Shown: positions 57,288 to 64,000 of the stretch, piece after piece | How positions within the stretch are numbered: position 1 is the first letter of the stretch | Layout: each line of letters opens with the position of its first letter | NCBI RefSeq assembly: GCF_022811705.1 | Contig: NZ_CP094528.1 | Location: 2,046,001 to 2,110,000 of the forward strand | Length of the DNA stretch: 64,000 nt | Direction of reading: 5' to 3' | From: Agromyces larvae | GTDB lineage: Bacteria; Actinomycetota; Actinomycetes; Actinomycetales; Microbacteriaceae | Made by a program: the position numbers and the translations under genes | Notes under the pieces: model-generated | What the model saw: the letters and a program-made list of their open reading frames with translations, nothing else | Database searches by the model: none | What the model was told of the DNA's origin: nothing

Positions 57288-58625
57288 GTGAGATCCCCAT
57301 CCCGTGTCGTCGCGTCCCCGCCCGGGCGACGCATCCCCCGACTCGTCGGCCTGTTCCTCGCGTCGATCGCCGCCGCGCTCGCGCTGATGTCGATCGCGCC
57401 GGTCGCGGCGAACGCCGCCGACGGCGACCCGTACCGCATCAGCGGCAACGTCCAACTCGACGGCGAACCGCTCGAGGGGGTGGTCCTCGTCATCGACGGC
57501 CCAGGCGGCACGCAGGAGGTCGAGACCGACGCCAACGGGCAATGGCACGTCAGCGTTCCCGAGAAGAACGCCGACTACACCGTCACGCTCGACGAGGAGA
57601 CCCTTCCCGAGGGCATCGCCGTCGTCGATCCCGAGGACGACTCGCCGAACGTGAAGGAGGTCACCGTCGGCCCCGGCGGCCGCGTCACCGCGAACTTCTT
57701 CATCGGCGAGGGTGAGCGCAACACCACGAGCATGTTCGACCAGATCGTGCAGCGCTCGGTGCAGGGCATCAGCTTCGGCCTGATGCTCGGGCTCGCGGCC
57801 GTCGGGCTCTCGCTGGTGTTCGGCACGACCGGCATCTCGAACTTCGCACACGGCGAGATGGTGACGTTCGGCGCGGTGGCGGCGGCGTTCCTCGCCGGCA
57901 GCATCGGCACGCTCTCGCTGCCGCTGTGGGTCGCGATCCCCGCAGCGATCGTGCTGAGCGGCGTGTTCGGCTACCTGATGGATGTGATCCTCTGGCGGCC
58001 GCTGCGTCGCAAGCGGGTCGGCGTCGTCCAGCTCATGATCGTGAGCATCGGCCTCTCGCTCGCGCTGCGGTACATCTTCCAGTTCTTCATCGGCGGCGGC
58101 ACCGTGCAGTTGCCGTTCGCGACGGAGGAGAAGATCCCGCTGTTCGGCGTCGTGCAGCTCAGCGTCATCGACATGGCGAGCCTCGCGATCTCGATCGTCG
58201 TGATCGTCGTGTTCGCGATCTGGCTGACGTTCTCGCGGATCGGCAAGGCGACCCGCGCGATCTCCGACAACCCGTCGCTCGCGTCCGCCTCGGGCATCGA
58301 CGTCGACCACGTGGTGCGGATCGTCTGGATCGTCGGCGGCGCCCTCGCGGGTCTCGCGGGCATCCTGTACGCCTACTTCCGCCCCGGCATCAAGTGGGAC
58401 ATGGGTGCGCAGATCCTGCTGCTCATGTTCGCCGCGGTCACCCTCGGCGGTCTCGGCACCGCGTTCGGCGCCCTCATCGGCTCGATCATCGTGGGCCTGC
58501 TCGTCGAGGTGTCGGGCCTGTGGATCCCCCAGGACCTGCGCTACGCGGGCGCCCTGTTCATCCTCATCGTCATCCTGCTGTTCCGGCCCCAGGGCATCCT
58601 CGGCCGGCGAGAGAGAATCGGGTAG
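57288..58625 (+). CDS. livH: Branched-chain amino acid ABC permease LivH with N-terminal extracytoplasmic domain
   Basis: This 445-residue protein starts with a signal-like helix (about residues 19-40, ending ANA). A predicted extracytoplasmic domain follows (about 45-142), rich in acidic residues and showing SGNVQLDGEPLEGVVLVIDG, like a carboxypeptidase regulatory or Ig-like fold. Then comes the standard LivH permease from about residue 149 with eight helices. Classical LivH is about 300 residues, so the front half is an added module. I use the GTG at 57288, with GGAGG four bases upstream. It is the first gene of livH-livM-livG-livF. Confidence 0.9.
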   Translation: MRSPSRVVASPPGRRIPRLVGLFLASIAAALALMSIAPVAANAADGDPYRISGNVQLDGEPLEGVVLVIDGPGGTQEVETDANGQWHVSVPEKNADYTVTLDEETLPEGIAVVDPEDDSPNVKEVTVGPGGRVTANFFIGEGERNTTSMFDQIVQRSVQGISFGLMLGLAAVGLSLVFGTTGISNFAHGEMVTFGAVAAAFLAGSIGTLSLPLWVAIPAAIVLSGVFGYLMDVILWRPLRRKRVGVVQLMIVSIGLSLALRYIFQFFIGGGTVQLPFATEEKIPLFGVVQLSVIDMASLAISIVVIVVFAIWLTFSRIGKATRAISDNPSLASASGIDVDHVVRIVWIVGGALAGLAGILYAYFRPGIKWDMGAQILLLMFAAVTLGGLGTAFGALIGSIIVGLLVEVSGLWIPQDLRYAGALFILIVILLFRPQGILGRRERIG

Positions 58626-58630
58626 GCATC

Positions 58631-59611
58631 ATGGACTGGCTTCAGATCCTCTCCAACACGGCGTCGTCGATCCTCAGCCCGGCGACCATCGGCTACGCGC
58701 TGGCCGCGCTCGGCCTCGCGGTGCACTTCGGCTTCGCGGGCCTGCTCAACATGGGTGTCGCCGGCTTCATGGCCGTCGGCGCGTACGGGTACGCGATCTC
58801 GTCCCTCACCTTCGGGTTCCCGTGGTGGCTCGCGATCCTCACCGGCCTCGGAGCATCCGTGGTGTTCGCGCTCATCCTCGGCATCCCGACGCTGCGGTTG
58901 CGCGGCGACTACCTCGCGATCGTGACGATCGCGGCGGCCGAAGTGGTGCGGCTCCTGTTCCTCACGACCGCATTCGAGGATGTCACCGGCTCCGCCGACG
59001 GCCTCTCGGGCTTCCAGCGCGACTTCCGCAACGCGAACCCGATCCCGCCGGGCCGCTACGGCTTCGGTCCGTGGATCTACAACGAGAACGAGTGGTGGAC
59101 CCGCATCCTCGGCCTCGTGACCCTCGCGATCGCCGTGCTCGTGGTGTTCATGCTCATGCGCAGCCCCTGGGGCCGCGTGCTCAAGGGCATCCGCGAGGAC
59201 GAGGACGCGGTGCGCGCACTCGGCAAGAACGCGTTCGCGTACAAGATGCAGGCGCTCGTGCTCGGCGGTGTGCTCATCGCGGCCGGCGGCATCGTCTACG
59301 CGCTCGACCGCGCAGCGAGCCCCGGAGTGTACGTGACCTCGCTCACGTTCTTCGTCTGGACGGCGCTGCTGCTCGGCGGTGCGGCGACGGTGTTCGGCCC
59401 GCTGCTCGGCTCCCTGATCTTCTGGGTGCTGCAGACCTTCCTCAGCAACTTCCTGCCGGCGCTCGTGCAGGCGGGGGTGCTGCCGTTCATGACCCAGATC
59501 CAGGCGGGCACGCTGCGCTTCATCCTCGTGGGCGTCGCGCTCATGCTGCTCGTGATCTTCATGCCGCAGGGCCTCCTCGGCAACAAGAAGGAGCTGACCT
59601 TTGTCAAGTGA
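58631..59611 (+). CDS. livM: Branched-chain amino acid ABC permease LivM
   Basis: This 326-residue inner-membrane permease has about eight to ten helices. Family motifs are HFGFAGLLNMGVAGFMAVGA, PTLRLRGDYLAIVTIA, and the conserved cytoplasmic loop RGVLKG-like segment followed by IREDEDAVRALGKN, which contacts the ATPases. It lies five bases after livH and overlaps livG by 11 bases. With LivH it forms the channel for amino acid uptake. Confidence 0.95.
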   Translation: MDWLQILSNTASSILSPATIGYALAALGLAVHFGFAGLLNMGVAGFMAVGAYGYAISSLTFGFPWWLAILTGLGASVVFALILGIPTLRLRGDYLAIVTIAAAEVVRLLFLTTAFEDVTGSADGLSGFQRDFRNANPIPPGRYGFGPWIYNENEWWTRILGLVTLAIAVLVVFMLMRSPWGRVLKGIREDEDAVRALGKNAFAYKMQALVLGGVLIAAGGIVYALDRAASPGVYVTSLTFFVWTALLLGGAATVFGPLLGSLIFWVLQTFLSNFLPALVQAGVLPFMTQIQAGTLRFILVGVALMLLVIFMPQGLLGNKKELTFVK

Positions 59612-60653
59612 GATCCCGGCTCCCGGCGAGCCGACCCCAGAGACGGATGCCTCGGCCGACGCGGTGACCGCGCCGCCCACGGCTCCCGTCGCCCGCGCCA
59701 AGACGACCGGGCTCCACGTCGGCGACGCGGCTCCCGGTGTGAAGAAGGTCGACCCGATCATCGTCGCCGACGGCGTCCGCCGCACGTTCGGCGGCCTCAC
59801 CGCCGTCGACGTCGACCACCTCGAGATCCCGCGCGGTGCGATCACCGCGCTGATCGGCCCGAACGGTGCCGGCAAGACGACCCTGTTCAACCTGTTGACC
59901 GGGTTCGACAAGCCGAACGCCGGCACCTGGACCTTCGACGGCCACGCGCTGTCGGGCGTGCCCGCCTACAAGGTGGCGCGCATGGGCCAGGTGCGCACGT
60001 TCCAGCTCACCAAGGCGCTCGGCCTGCTCACGGTGCTCGACAACATGAAGCTCGGCGCCAAGGGCCAGCGCGGCGAACGGTTCTGGCCGGGCATGGTGCC
60101 CGCAGCCTGGCGCAGCCAGGATGCCGAGCTCGAGACCCGCGCGATGGAACTGCTCGCGAAGTTCAAGCTCGACGCCAAGGCGGGCGACTTCGCGGCGAGC
60201 CTCTCGGGCGGCCAGCGCAAGCTCCTCGAGATGGCCCGTGCGCTCATGAGCGAGCCGAAGCTCGTCATGCTCGACGAGCCGATGGCCGGCGTCAACCCGG
60301 CGCTCACGCAGTCGCTCCTCGACCACATCCTCGACCTGAAGGATCAGGGCATGACCGTGCTGTTCGTCGAGCACGACATGCACATGGTGCGGCACATCGC
60401 CGACTGGGTCGTCGTCATGGCCGAGGGCCGCGTGGTCGCCGAGGGCGACCCGTACTCGGTCATGAAGGATCCCGCCGTCGTCGACGCGTACCTGGGCGCG
60501 CACCAGGAGCTCGACCTCGGCGTCGTCACCGGACGCTACGCGCCCGACGAGGCGGATGCCACGACGGATGCCGAGGCATCCGCGGACACCGTCGCAGCCC
60601 AGGACGAGATCCTCGCCGAGGCCCTCGCCGAGTCCGAGGAGGAGGACAAGTGA
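59601..60653 (+). CDS. livG: Branched-chain amino acid ABC ATPase LivG
   Basis: This 350-residue ATPase has an unusually long N-terminal extension (about 50 residues, Ala/Pro/Thr-rich) and an acidic C-terminal tail of about 50 residues ending AESEEEDK. The core has GPNGAGKTT, LSGGQRKLLEMARAL and LVMLDEPMAGVNP. It begins with a TTG codon at 59601, which overlaps the end of livM; AAGGAG lies seven bases before it. It powers the livHM permease together with livF. Confidence 0.95.
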   Translation: MSSEIPAPGEPTPETDASADAVTAPPTAPVARAKTTGLHVGDAAPGVKKVDPIIVADGVRRTFGGLTAVDVDHLEIPRGAITALIGPNGAGKTTLFNLLTGFDKPNAGTWTFDGHALSGVPAYKVARMGQVRTFQLTKALGLLTVLDNMKLGAKGQRGERFWPGMVPAAWRSQDAELETRAMELLAKFKLDAKAGDFAASLSGGQRKLLEMARALMSEPKLVMLDEPMAGVNPALTQSLLDHILDLKDQGMTVLFVEHDMHMVRHIADWVVVMAEGRVVAEGDPYSVMKDPAVVDAYLGAHQELDLGVVTGRYAPDEADATTDAEASADTVAAQDEILAEALAESEEEDK

Positions 60654-61390
60654 GCACCGCGACCACCGTCGGCACCCCCGTCGTCGTCGTCGACGACGTC
60701 CACGCCGGATACCTGCCGGGGGTGAACATCCTGAACGGGTGCTCGCTCGTGGCCCACCAGGGCGAGCTCATCGGCATCATCGGCCCGAACGGCGCCGGCA
60801 AGTCGACCCTGTTGAAGGCGATCTTCGGGCAGGTGAACGTCCGCAGCGGCTCGATCACGCTCGAGGGCGACGACATCACCGGGTTGAAGGCGAACAAGCT
60901 CGTCGCGCGCGGGGTGGGCTTCATCCCGCAGACGAACAACGTGTTCCCGTCGTTGACGATCGAAGAGAACCTGCAAATGGGGTTGTACCAGCGACCCGGC
61001 GCCTACAAGGAACGACTCGAGTTCGTCACCGGCATCTTCGCCGAACTCGGCAAGCGTCTGAAGCAGCGGGCCGGTTCGCTGTCGGGCGGTGAACGCCAGA
61101 TGGTCGCGATGAGCCGCGCGCTCATGATGGACCCGAAGGTGCTGCTGCTCGACGAGCCGAGCGCCGGCCTGTCGCCGGTCCGTCAGGACGAGGCGTTCAT
61201 CCGGGTCTCCGAGATCAACAAGGCCGGCGTGACCTGCATCATGGTGGAGCAGAACGCCCGCCGCTGCCTGCAGATCTGCGACCGCGGCTACGTGCTCGAC
61301 CAGGGCCGCGACGCCTACACGGGCTCGGGCCGCGACCTGCTGAACGACCCGAAGGTCACCGAGCTGTACCTGGGCACGCTCGGCACCTGA
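60650..61390 (+). CDS. livF: Branched-chain amino acid ABC ATPase LivF
   Basis: This 246-residue ATPase has GPNGAGKST, LSGGERQMVAMSRAL, VLLLDEPSAGLSP and the His-loop region CIMVEQNARR, typical of LivF. The GTG start at 60650 overlaps the livG stop by four bases. It ends with a strong terminator 20 bases past its stop. The operon lacks its binding protein, which is encoded convergently at 61901. Confidence 0.96.
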   Translation: MSTATTVGTPVVVVDDVHAGYLPGVNILNGCSLVAHQGELIGIIGPNGAGKSTLLKAIFGQVNVRSGSITLEGDDITGLKANKLVARGVGFIPQTNNVFPSLTIEENLQMGLYQRPGAYKERLEFVTGIFAELGKRLKQRAGSLSGGERQMVAMSRALMMDPKVLLLDEPSAGLSPVRQDEAFIRVSEINKAGVTCIMVEQNARRCLQICDRGYVLDQGRDAYTGSGRDLLNDPKVTELYLGTLGT

Positions 61391-61410
61391 CCCGTCGCAC
61401 ACCCGACACA

Positions 61411-61440
61411 GGGCGGGGCCGGCTGACGCCGGCCCCGCCC
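61411..61440 (+). terminator. Rho-independent terminator of livHMGF
   Basis: A perfect 13-base stem (GGGCGGGGCCGGC, 61411-61423, with 61428-61440) and loop TGAC is followed by TTCTTCT. This is a textbook terminator, 20 bases after the livF stop. Confidence 0.95.
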
Positions 61441-61553
61441 TTCTTCTGCGCACTGCCTGCTGTGCACTGGCCTGCCGGCCGCCGCGACGCCGCCCGCCCG
61501 GTGCGAGTGTCTGCACCCGCCCGGCCCGGCCACCTGCCTCACGCGCAGGCTGC

Positions 61554-61614
61554 TGCGCCACCTCGGCGCCCTCCGCGCCACATCACCTGGCGCATACCCC
61601 GCCGAAGTGGCGCA
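61554..61614. repeat. Double-decker palindrome, family A copy 4
   Basis: TGCGCCACCTCGGCG (61554-61568) faces CGCCGAAGTGGCGCA (61600-61614), with one mismatch. The inner dyad is GCGCCA/TGGCGC (61575-61580, 61588-61593) with a seven-base loop. It lies in the convergent gap between livF and livK. Confidence 0.93.
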
Positions 61615-61716
61615 GCGCCGTGCCAAACGGACAACCAGGGGCCGCCCGCGGGCACTCGCCACGCCGCCCGCAGGGGCCGCCACCCGCACCCGCCCGCACC
61701 ACCCGCCCGCACGCTC

Positions 61717-61777
61717 CGCGCCACCTCGGCGCCCTCCGCGCCACATCACCTGGCGCAGCGCCCGCCGAAGTGGCGCG
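61717..61777. repeat. Double-decker palindrome, family A copy 5
   Basis: The left arm CGCGCCACCTCGGCG (61717-61731) faces CGCCGAAGTGGCGCG (61763-61777), with one mismatch. The inner loop is identical to that of copy 4. It lies 103 bases after copy 4 in the same convergent gap, so this gap carries two copies. Confidence 0.92.
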
Positions 61778-61844
61778 GCGGCGGCGCTTCGCGCGCGCGG
61801 GCGGGCGCGGGCGCGGCGCGGCGCGCGCACCCGGGCACGCGAAA

Positions 61845-61868
61845 GGGCCCCGGCTCGTGCCGGGGCCC
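61845..61868 (-). terminator. Terminator of livK
   Basis: GGGCCCCGGC (61845-61854) and GCCGGGGCCC (61859-61868) form a perfect 10-base stem with loop TCGT, 32 bases past the livK stop. On the minus strand it is followed by TTTCGC. Confidence 0.88.
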
Positions 61869-61900
61869 CTCCGCTGTGTGTTCGGGTCAGTGCGAGACGA

Positions 61901-63184
61901 TCAGCCCTCGTAGGCCGAGTAGGTGTTGTCTTCGCCGAACTGGTAGATGCCGATCGACGCCTCGGTCGGGTCGCCCACCTCGTCGAAGGTGATCGGGCCC
62001 GAGATGCCGTCGTAGTCGGCCACGCCGCCACCGAGGATGATGTCGGCGCACTCCGCGAACGTGGAGCACTTCTCGCCGTCGCCCGAGCCGCCCGAGACCT
62101 CGATCAGCTTCTCGGCGATCGCCGCCGAGTCGGTCGAGTTCGCCGCGAGCGCAGCGAGCGAGAGCAGGATGGTCGCGTCGAACGACTCGGCCGCGTAGCT
62201 GTAGTCGTCGAGCGGCTCGCCGCCGGTCTCCTCGAGGAACGCGTCGAGCTCGGCCGTGAAGTCCGAGATCGAGTCGATCGAGAGACCGGGCAGGGTGCCC
62301 TTCGCACCGGCGAGCGCACCCGCCGGGAACTGGTCGCCGAAGTTCGACAGGTTGCCGTCGACGAAGTACAGCTTGTCGGACGGGTACTGGCCGAACAGGC
62401 TCGGCAGGATCGTCTTGACCTCTTCGAACGTGATCAGGGCGATCGCGTCGGGGTCGGCCGCGAGCAGCTGGCTGATCTGCGAGTCGAACGTGGTGTCGCC
62501 CGTGTTGTACGTCGGCGCGGCCACGACCTCGCCGCCGGCGGCCTCGAAGGCCTCGGTGACGTACTTCGCGAGACCGGTGCCGTACGAGTCGTTCAGCACG
62601 AGGATGCCGAGCGTCTGAGCACCGTCCTCGGCGATCAGGTTGCCGAGCACCTCGCCCTGCAGCACGTCGGACGGCGCGGTGCGGAAGTACAGCCCGTTGT
62701 CGTCGTACGTGGTGAACGCGTCGGAGGTGTTGGCCGGCGAGAACTGGATGACGCCGGCGCCCACGACCTGGTCGATGAACTGCAGCGACGTGCCCGACGA
62801 CGCGGCGCCGATGATGGCCGAGACGTTCTCGTTGAGGAGACGGGGGATCTCGGTCTCGTAGGCCTTGTTGTCGGTGTCGCCCGAGTCGCCGAAGACCACG
62901 TCGAGCGTGAGGCCCGAGGTCTCGGCGTACTCGTTGATCTGCTGCGCCGCGTACGCCACGCCCGCCTCTTCGGGCGGACCGAGGAACGCGAGGTTGCCGG
63001 TCTGCGGAAGGGCGGTGCCGATGGTCAGCGCCAGCTCTTCGCGAGGACCCTGGGCATCCTCGGTCGACTCGGGCTCGCCGGTCGCGCACGCGGACAGGAG
63101 GAGGGCGCTCGTCGCAGTGAGAGCGACTCCCGTCCAGACCTTGCCGCGCGAGCGAGCGGGCCGGGACTTGCCGAATACGCTCAT
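61901..63184 (-). CDS. livK: Branched-chain amino acid ABC substrate-binding lipoprotein
   Basis: This 427-residue protein has a basic N-terminus, a hydrophobic signal (about residues 16-30), and the lipobox LLSAC, so it is a lipoprotein anchored on the outer face of the membrane. The mature part is a type I periplasmic-binding fold (LTIGTALPQTGNLAFLGPPEE, then IIGAASSGTSLQ), as in LivK. It is encoded on the opposite strand, convergent with livHMGF, but is the natural partner of that permease. The ATG at 63184 has AAGGAGC upstream, and the open frame to 63376 is not coding. The ligand is not certain. Confidence 0.93.
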   Translation of the reverse strand: MSVFGKSRPARSRGKVWTGVALTATSALLLSACATGEPESTEDAQGPREELALTIGTALPQTGNLAFLGPPEEAGVAYAAQQINEYAETSGLTLDVVFGDSGDTDNKAYETEIPRLLNENVSAIIGAASSGTSLQFIDQVVGAGVIQFSPANTSDAFTTYDDNGLYFRTAPSDVLQGEVLGNLIAEDGAQTLGILVLNDSYGTGLAKYVTEAFEAAGGEVVAAPTYNTGDTTFDSQISQLLAADPDAIALITFEEVKTILPSLFGQYPSDKLYFVDGNLSNFGDQFPAGALAGAKGTLPGLSIDSISDFTAELDAFLEETGGEPLDDYSYAAESFDATILLSLAALAANSTDSAAIAEKLIEVSGGSGDGEKCSTFAECADIILGGGVADYDGISGPITFDEVGDPTEASIGIYQFGEDNTYSAYEG

Positions 63185-63563
63185 GTTGCTCCTTGGGACT
63201 GAAGGATGAATCGAATGCCCGTCGAAACGGGCCGTGGATCGACAGTATGCGGCGCTTCCCCTGCAAACAATGCAAACCCGGTCACAACCGCGTAACACCT
63301 GCGATTCCGTGACCGTATCGTCACCAGAACAGGGGCCGACGCCGATTTCGACGCACGAGATCGCCGTCGGACGCAAGGATTCTTCATCTGACGGAGCTCC
63401 CGGATCGAGCGCTCCACCGGCACCTCCGACACGCGGCGCAACATACGGCGGCTCGGTGCATCTCGCCGGAGTTCCCCGCGTCGAGCATCACCCGCAAGCC
63501 GGCGTGCGGAAGCTCGTCCTGGACGTACGCCCGACCGGCCCCGTCGCCGTTCGGGCGCCGGCC
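63185..63563. other. Intergenic region upstream of livK
   Basis: This 379-base gap lies between the livK start and the 3' end of the RarD-like gene. It holds two TGCAAAC heptamers in direct repeat at 63262-63268 and 63271-63277, about 80-90 bases before livK, which may be a regulator site. A possible stem, CGCCCGA/TCGGGCG (63529-63535 with 63552-63558), may terminate the RarD-like transcript. I see no convincing gene. Confidence 0.5.
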
Positions 63564-64000
63564 TCACGCGGGCTCGATCACGATCCGGCGCGCGGCGCGC
63601 GCCCCGCGCACGAGGTCGAAGGTCAGGATCACGAGCGCCACCCACACCAGCGCGAACCCGATCCAGCGCTCGAGCGGCATCGGCTCGCCGAGCACGAACA
63701 CGCCGACGACGAACTGGATGAACGGCGCGAAGTACTGGATGAACCCCATCTGCGTGAGCGGCAGCCGTCGCGACGCGGCCGCGAACAGGATGAGCGGAAT
63801 CGCGGTCACCGCCCCGGCGGCGAGCAGCAGCGTGGTGTGCCATGCGCCCGCCGTGCCCATCGTGAGGCCCGTCGTCGCCGCGACCAGCGCGAGTTGCACA
63901 CCCGCCACCGGCGCGAGCCAGAGCGTCTCGAGCGTGAGCCCCGATACGGCGTCGACCCGCGGCCCCACCCGCTTCTTGATGAGCCCGTAGAAGCCGAACG
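63564..64000 (-). CDS. RarD/EamA-type permease, partial (5' end outside window)
   Basis: The C-terminal 145 or so residues are visible. They hold four to five hydrophobic helices and the family-like GFYGLIKKR at the window edge, then LTQMGFIQYFAPFIQF and GEPMPLERWIGFALVW. This is the end of the EamA family of transporters, group RarD. The substrate is unknown. The remaining N-terminal part lies beyond 64000. Confidence 0.88.
   Translation of the reverse strand, partial: FGFYGLIKKRVGPRVDAVSGLTLETLWLAPVAGVQLALVAATTGLTMGTAGAWHTTLLLAAGAVTAIPLILFAAASRRLPLTQMGFIQYFAPFIQFVVGVFVLGEPMPLERWIGFALVWVALVILTFDLVRGARAARRIVIEPA

Noticed and set aside
63181..63843. A 220-residue minus-strand frame overlapping the livK upstream region
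   Set aside because: It is a shadow in a second frame of the RarD-like gene and then runs through non-coding DNA.

Overview
This window is about 64 kb of very GC-rich, gene-dense chromosome from a high-GC Gram-positive bacterium. GTG and one TTG start codons, GGAG-type ribosome binding sites, many ATGA/GTGA stop-start overlaps, and the mix of families (ECF42 sigma factor with a DGPF partner, GuaB3, DUF6350, DUF3817 beside guaA) point to Actinomycetota. My best guess is Micrococcales, family Microbacteriaceae, Agromyces-like; the taxonomy is inference. I saw no rRNA, tRNA, CRISPR array, prophage or insertion sequence, and no plasmid functions. It reads as core chromosome with a few accessory transport and membrane cassettes.

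Layout. At 0-9 kb lie a LuxR-type response regulator, a large membrane-anchored patatin-like lipase, and a heterodimeric ABC exporter with one degenerate ATPase site. At 9-17 kb is a four-gene operon of two giant FtsX-type permeases and two ATPases. At 17-19 kb are a membrane domain fused to a dimethylargininase-like hydrolase, and a Leu/Val/Phe dehydrogenase. At 19-27.5 kb, all on the minus strand, are sucC-sucD and then three membrane proteins followed by purN-purH. At 27.8-34.2 kb are a CRP-like/flavoprotein fusion and a pcrA-NUDIX-FUSC-GNAT gene run. At 34-39.7 kb are a sugar symporter coupled to a YdjC-type deacetylase, a membrane protein, a glycerophosphodiesterase and a Bax-inhibitor-1 protein. 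At 39.8-44 kb are an ECF42 sigma/DGPF pair, lactate dehydrogenase, and a luciferase-domain/Ddn-type oxidoreductase pair. At 44-57 kb guanine-nucleotide genes recur (guaA, guaB3, guaB), interspersed with SURF1, glpD, a TetR/DoxX pair, an ABC-F protein and a MalY-type lyase. At 57-64 kb is a branched-chain amino acid ABC importer (livHMGF plus a convergent livK), then the end of a RarD-like permease.

How the genes work together. Purine synthesis is well represented: PurN and PurH supply IMP, GuaB makes XMP and GuaA makes GMP. SucCD, lactate dehydrogenase, GlpD, the diesterase and SURF1 belong to central and respiratory metabolism. Several genes look like stress or envelope modules: the ECF42 pair, BI-1 with an ECF-type promoter, ABC-F, the exporters and TetR/DoxX.

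The most unusual signal is outside the genes. Long double-decker palindromes of about 60-90 nt, in at least two sequence families, recur in intergenic DNA. Every copy found lies downstream of a gene 3' end, mostly where two genes converge. A second signal is the octamer CGGATGCC/GGCATCCG, which I count 48 times by eye, mostly inside genes, where it forces otherwise avoided codons.
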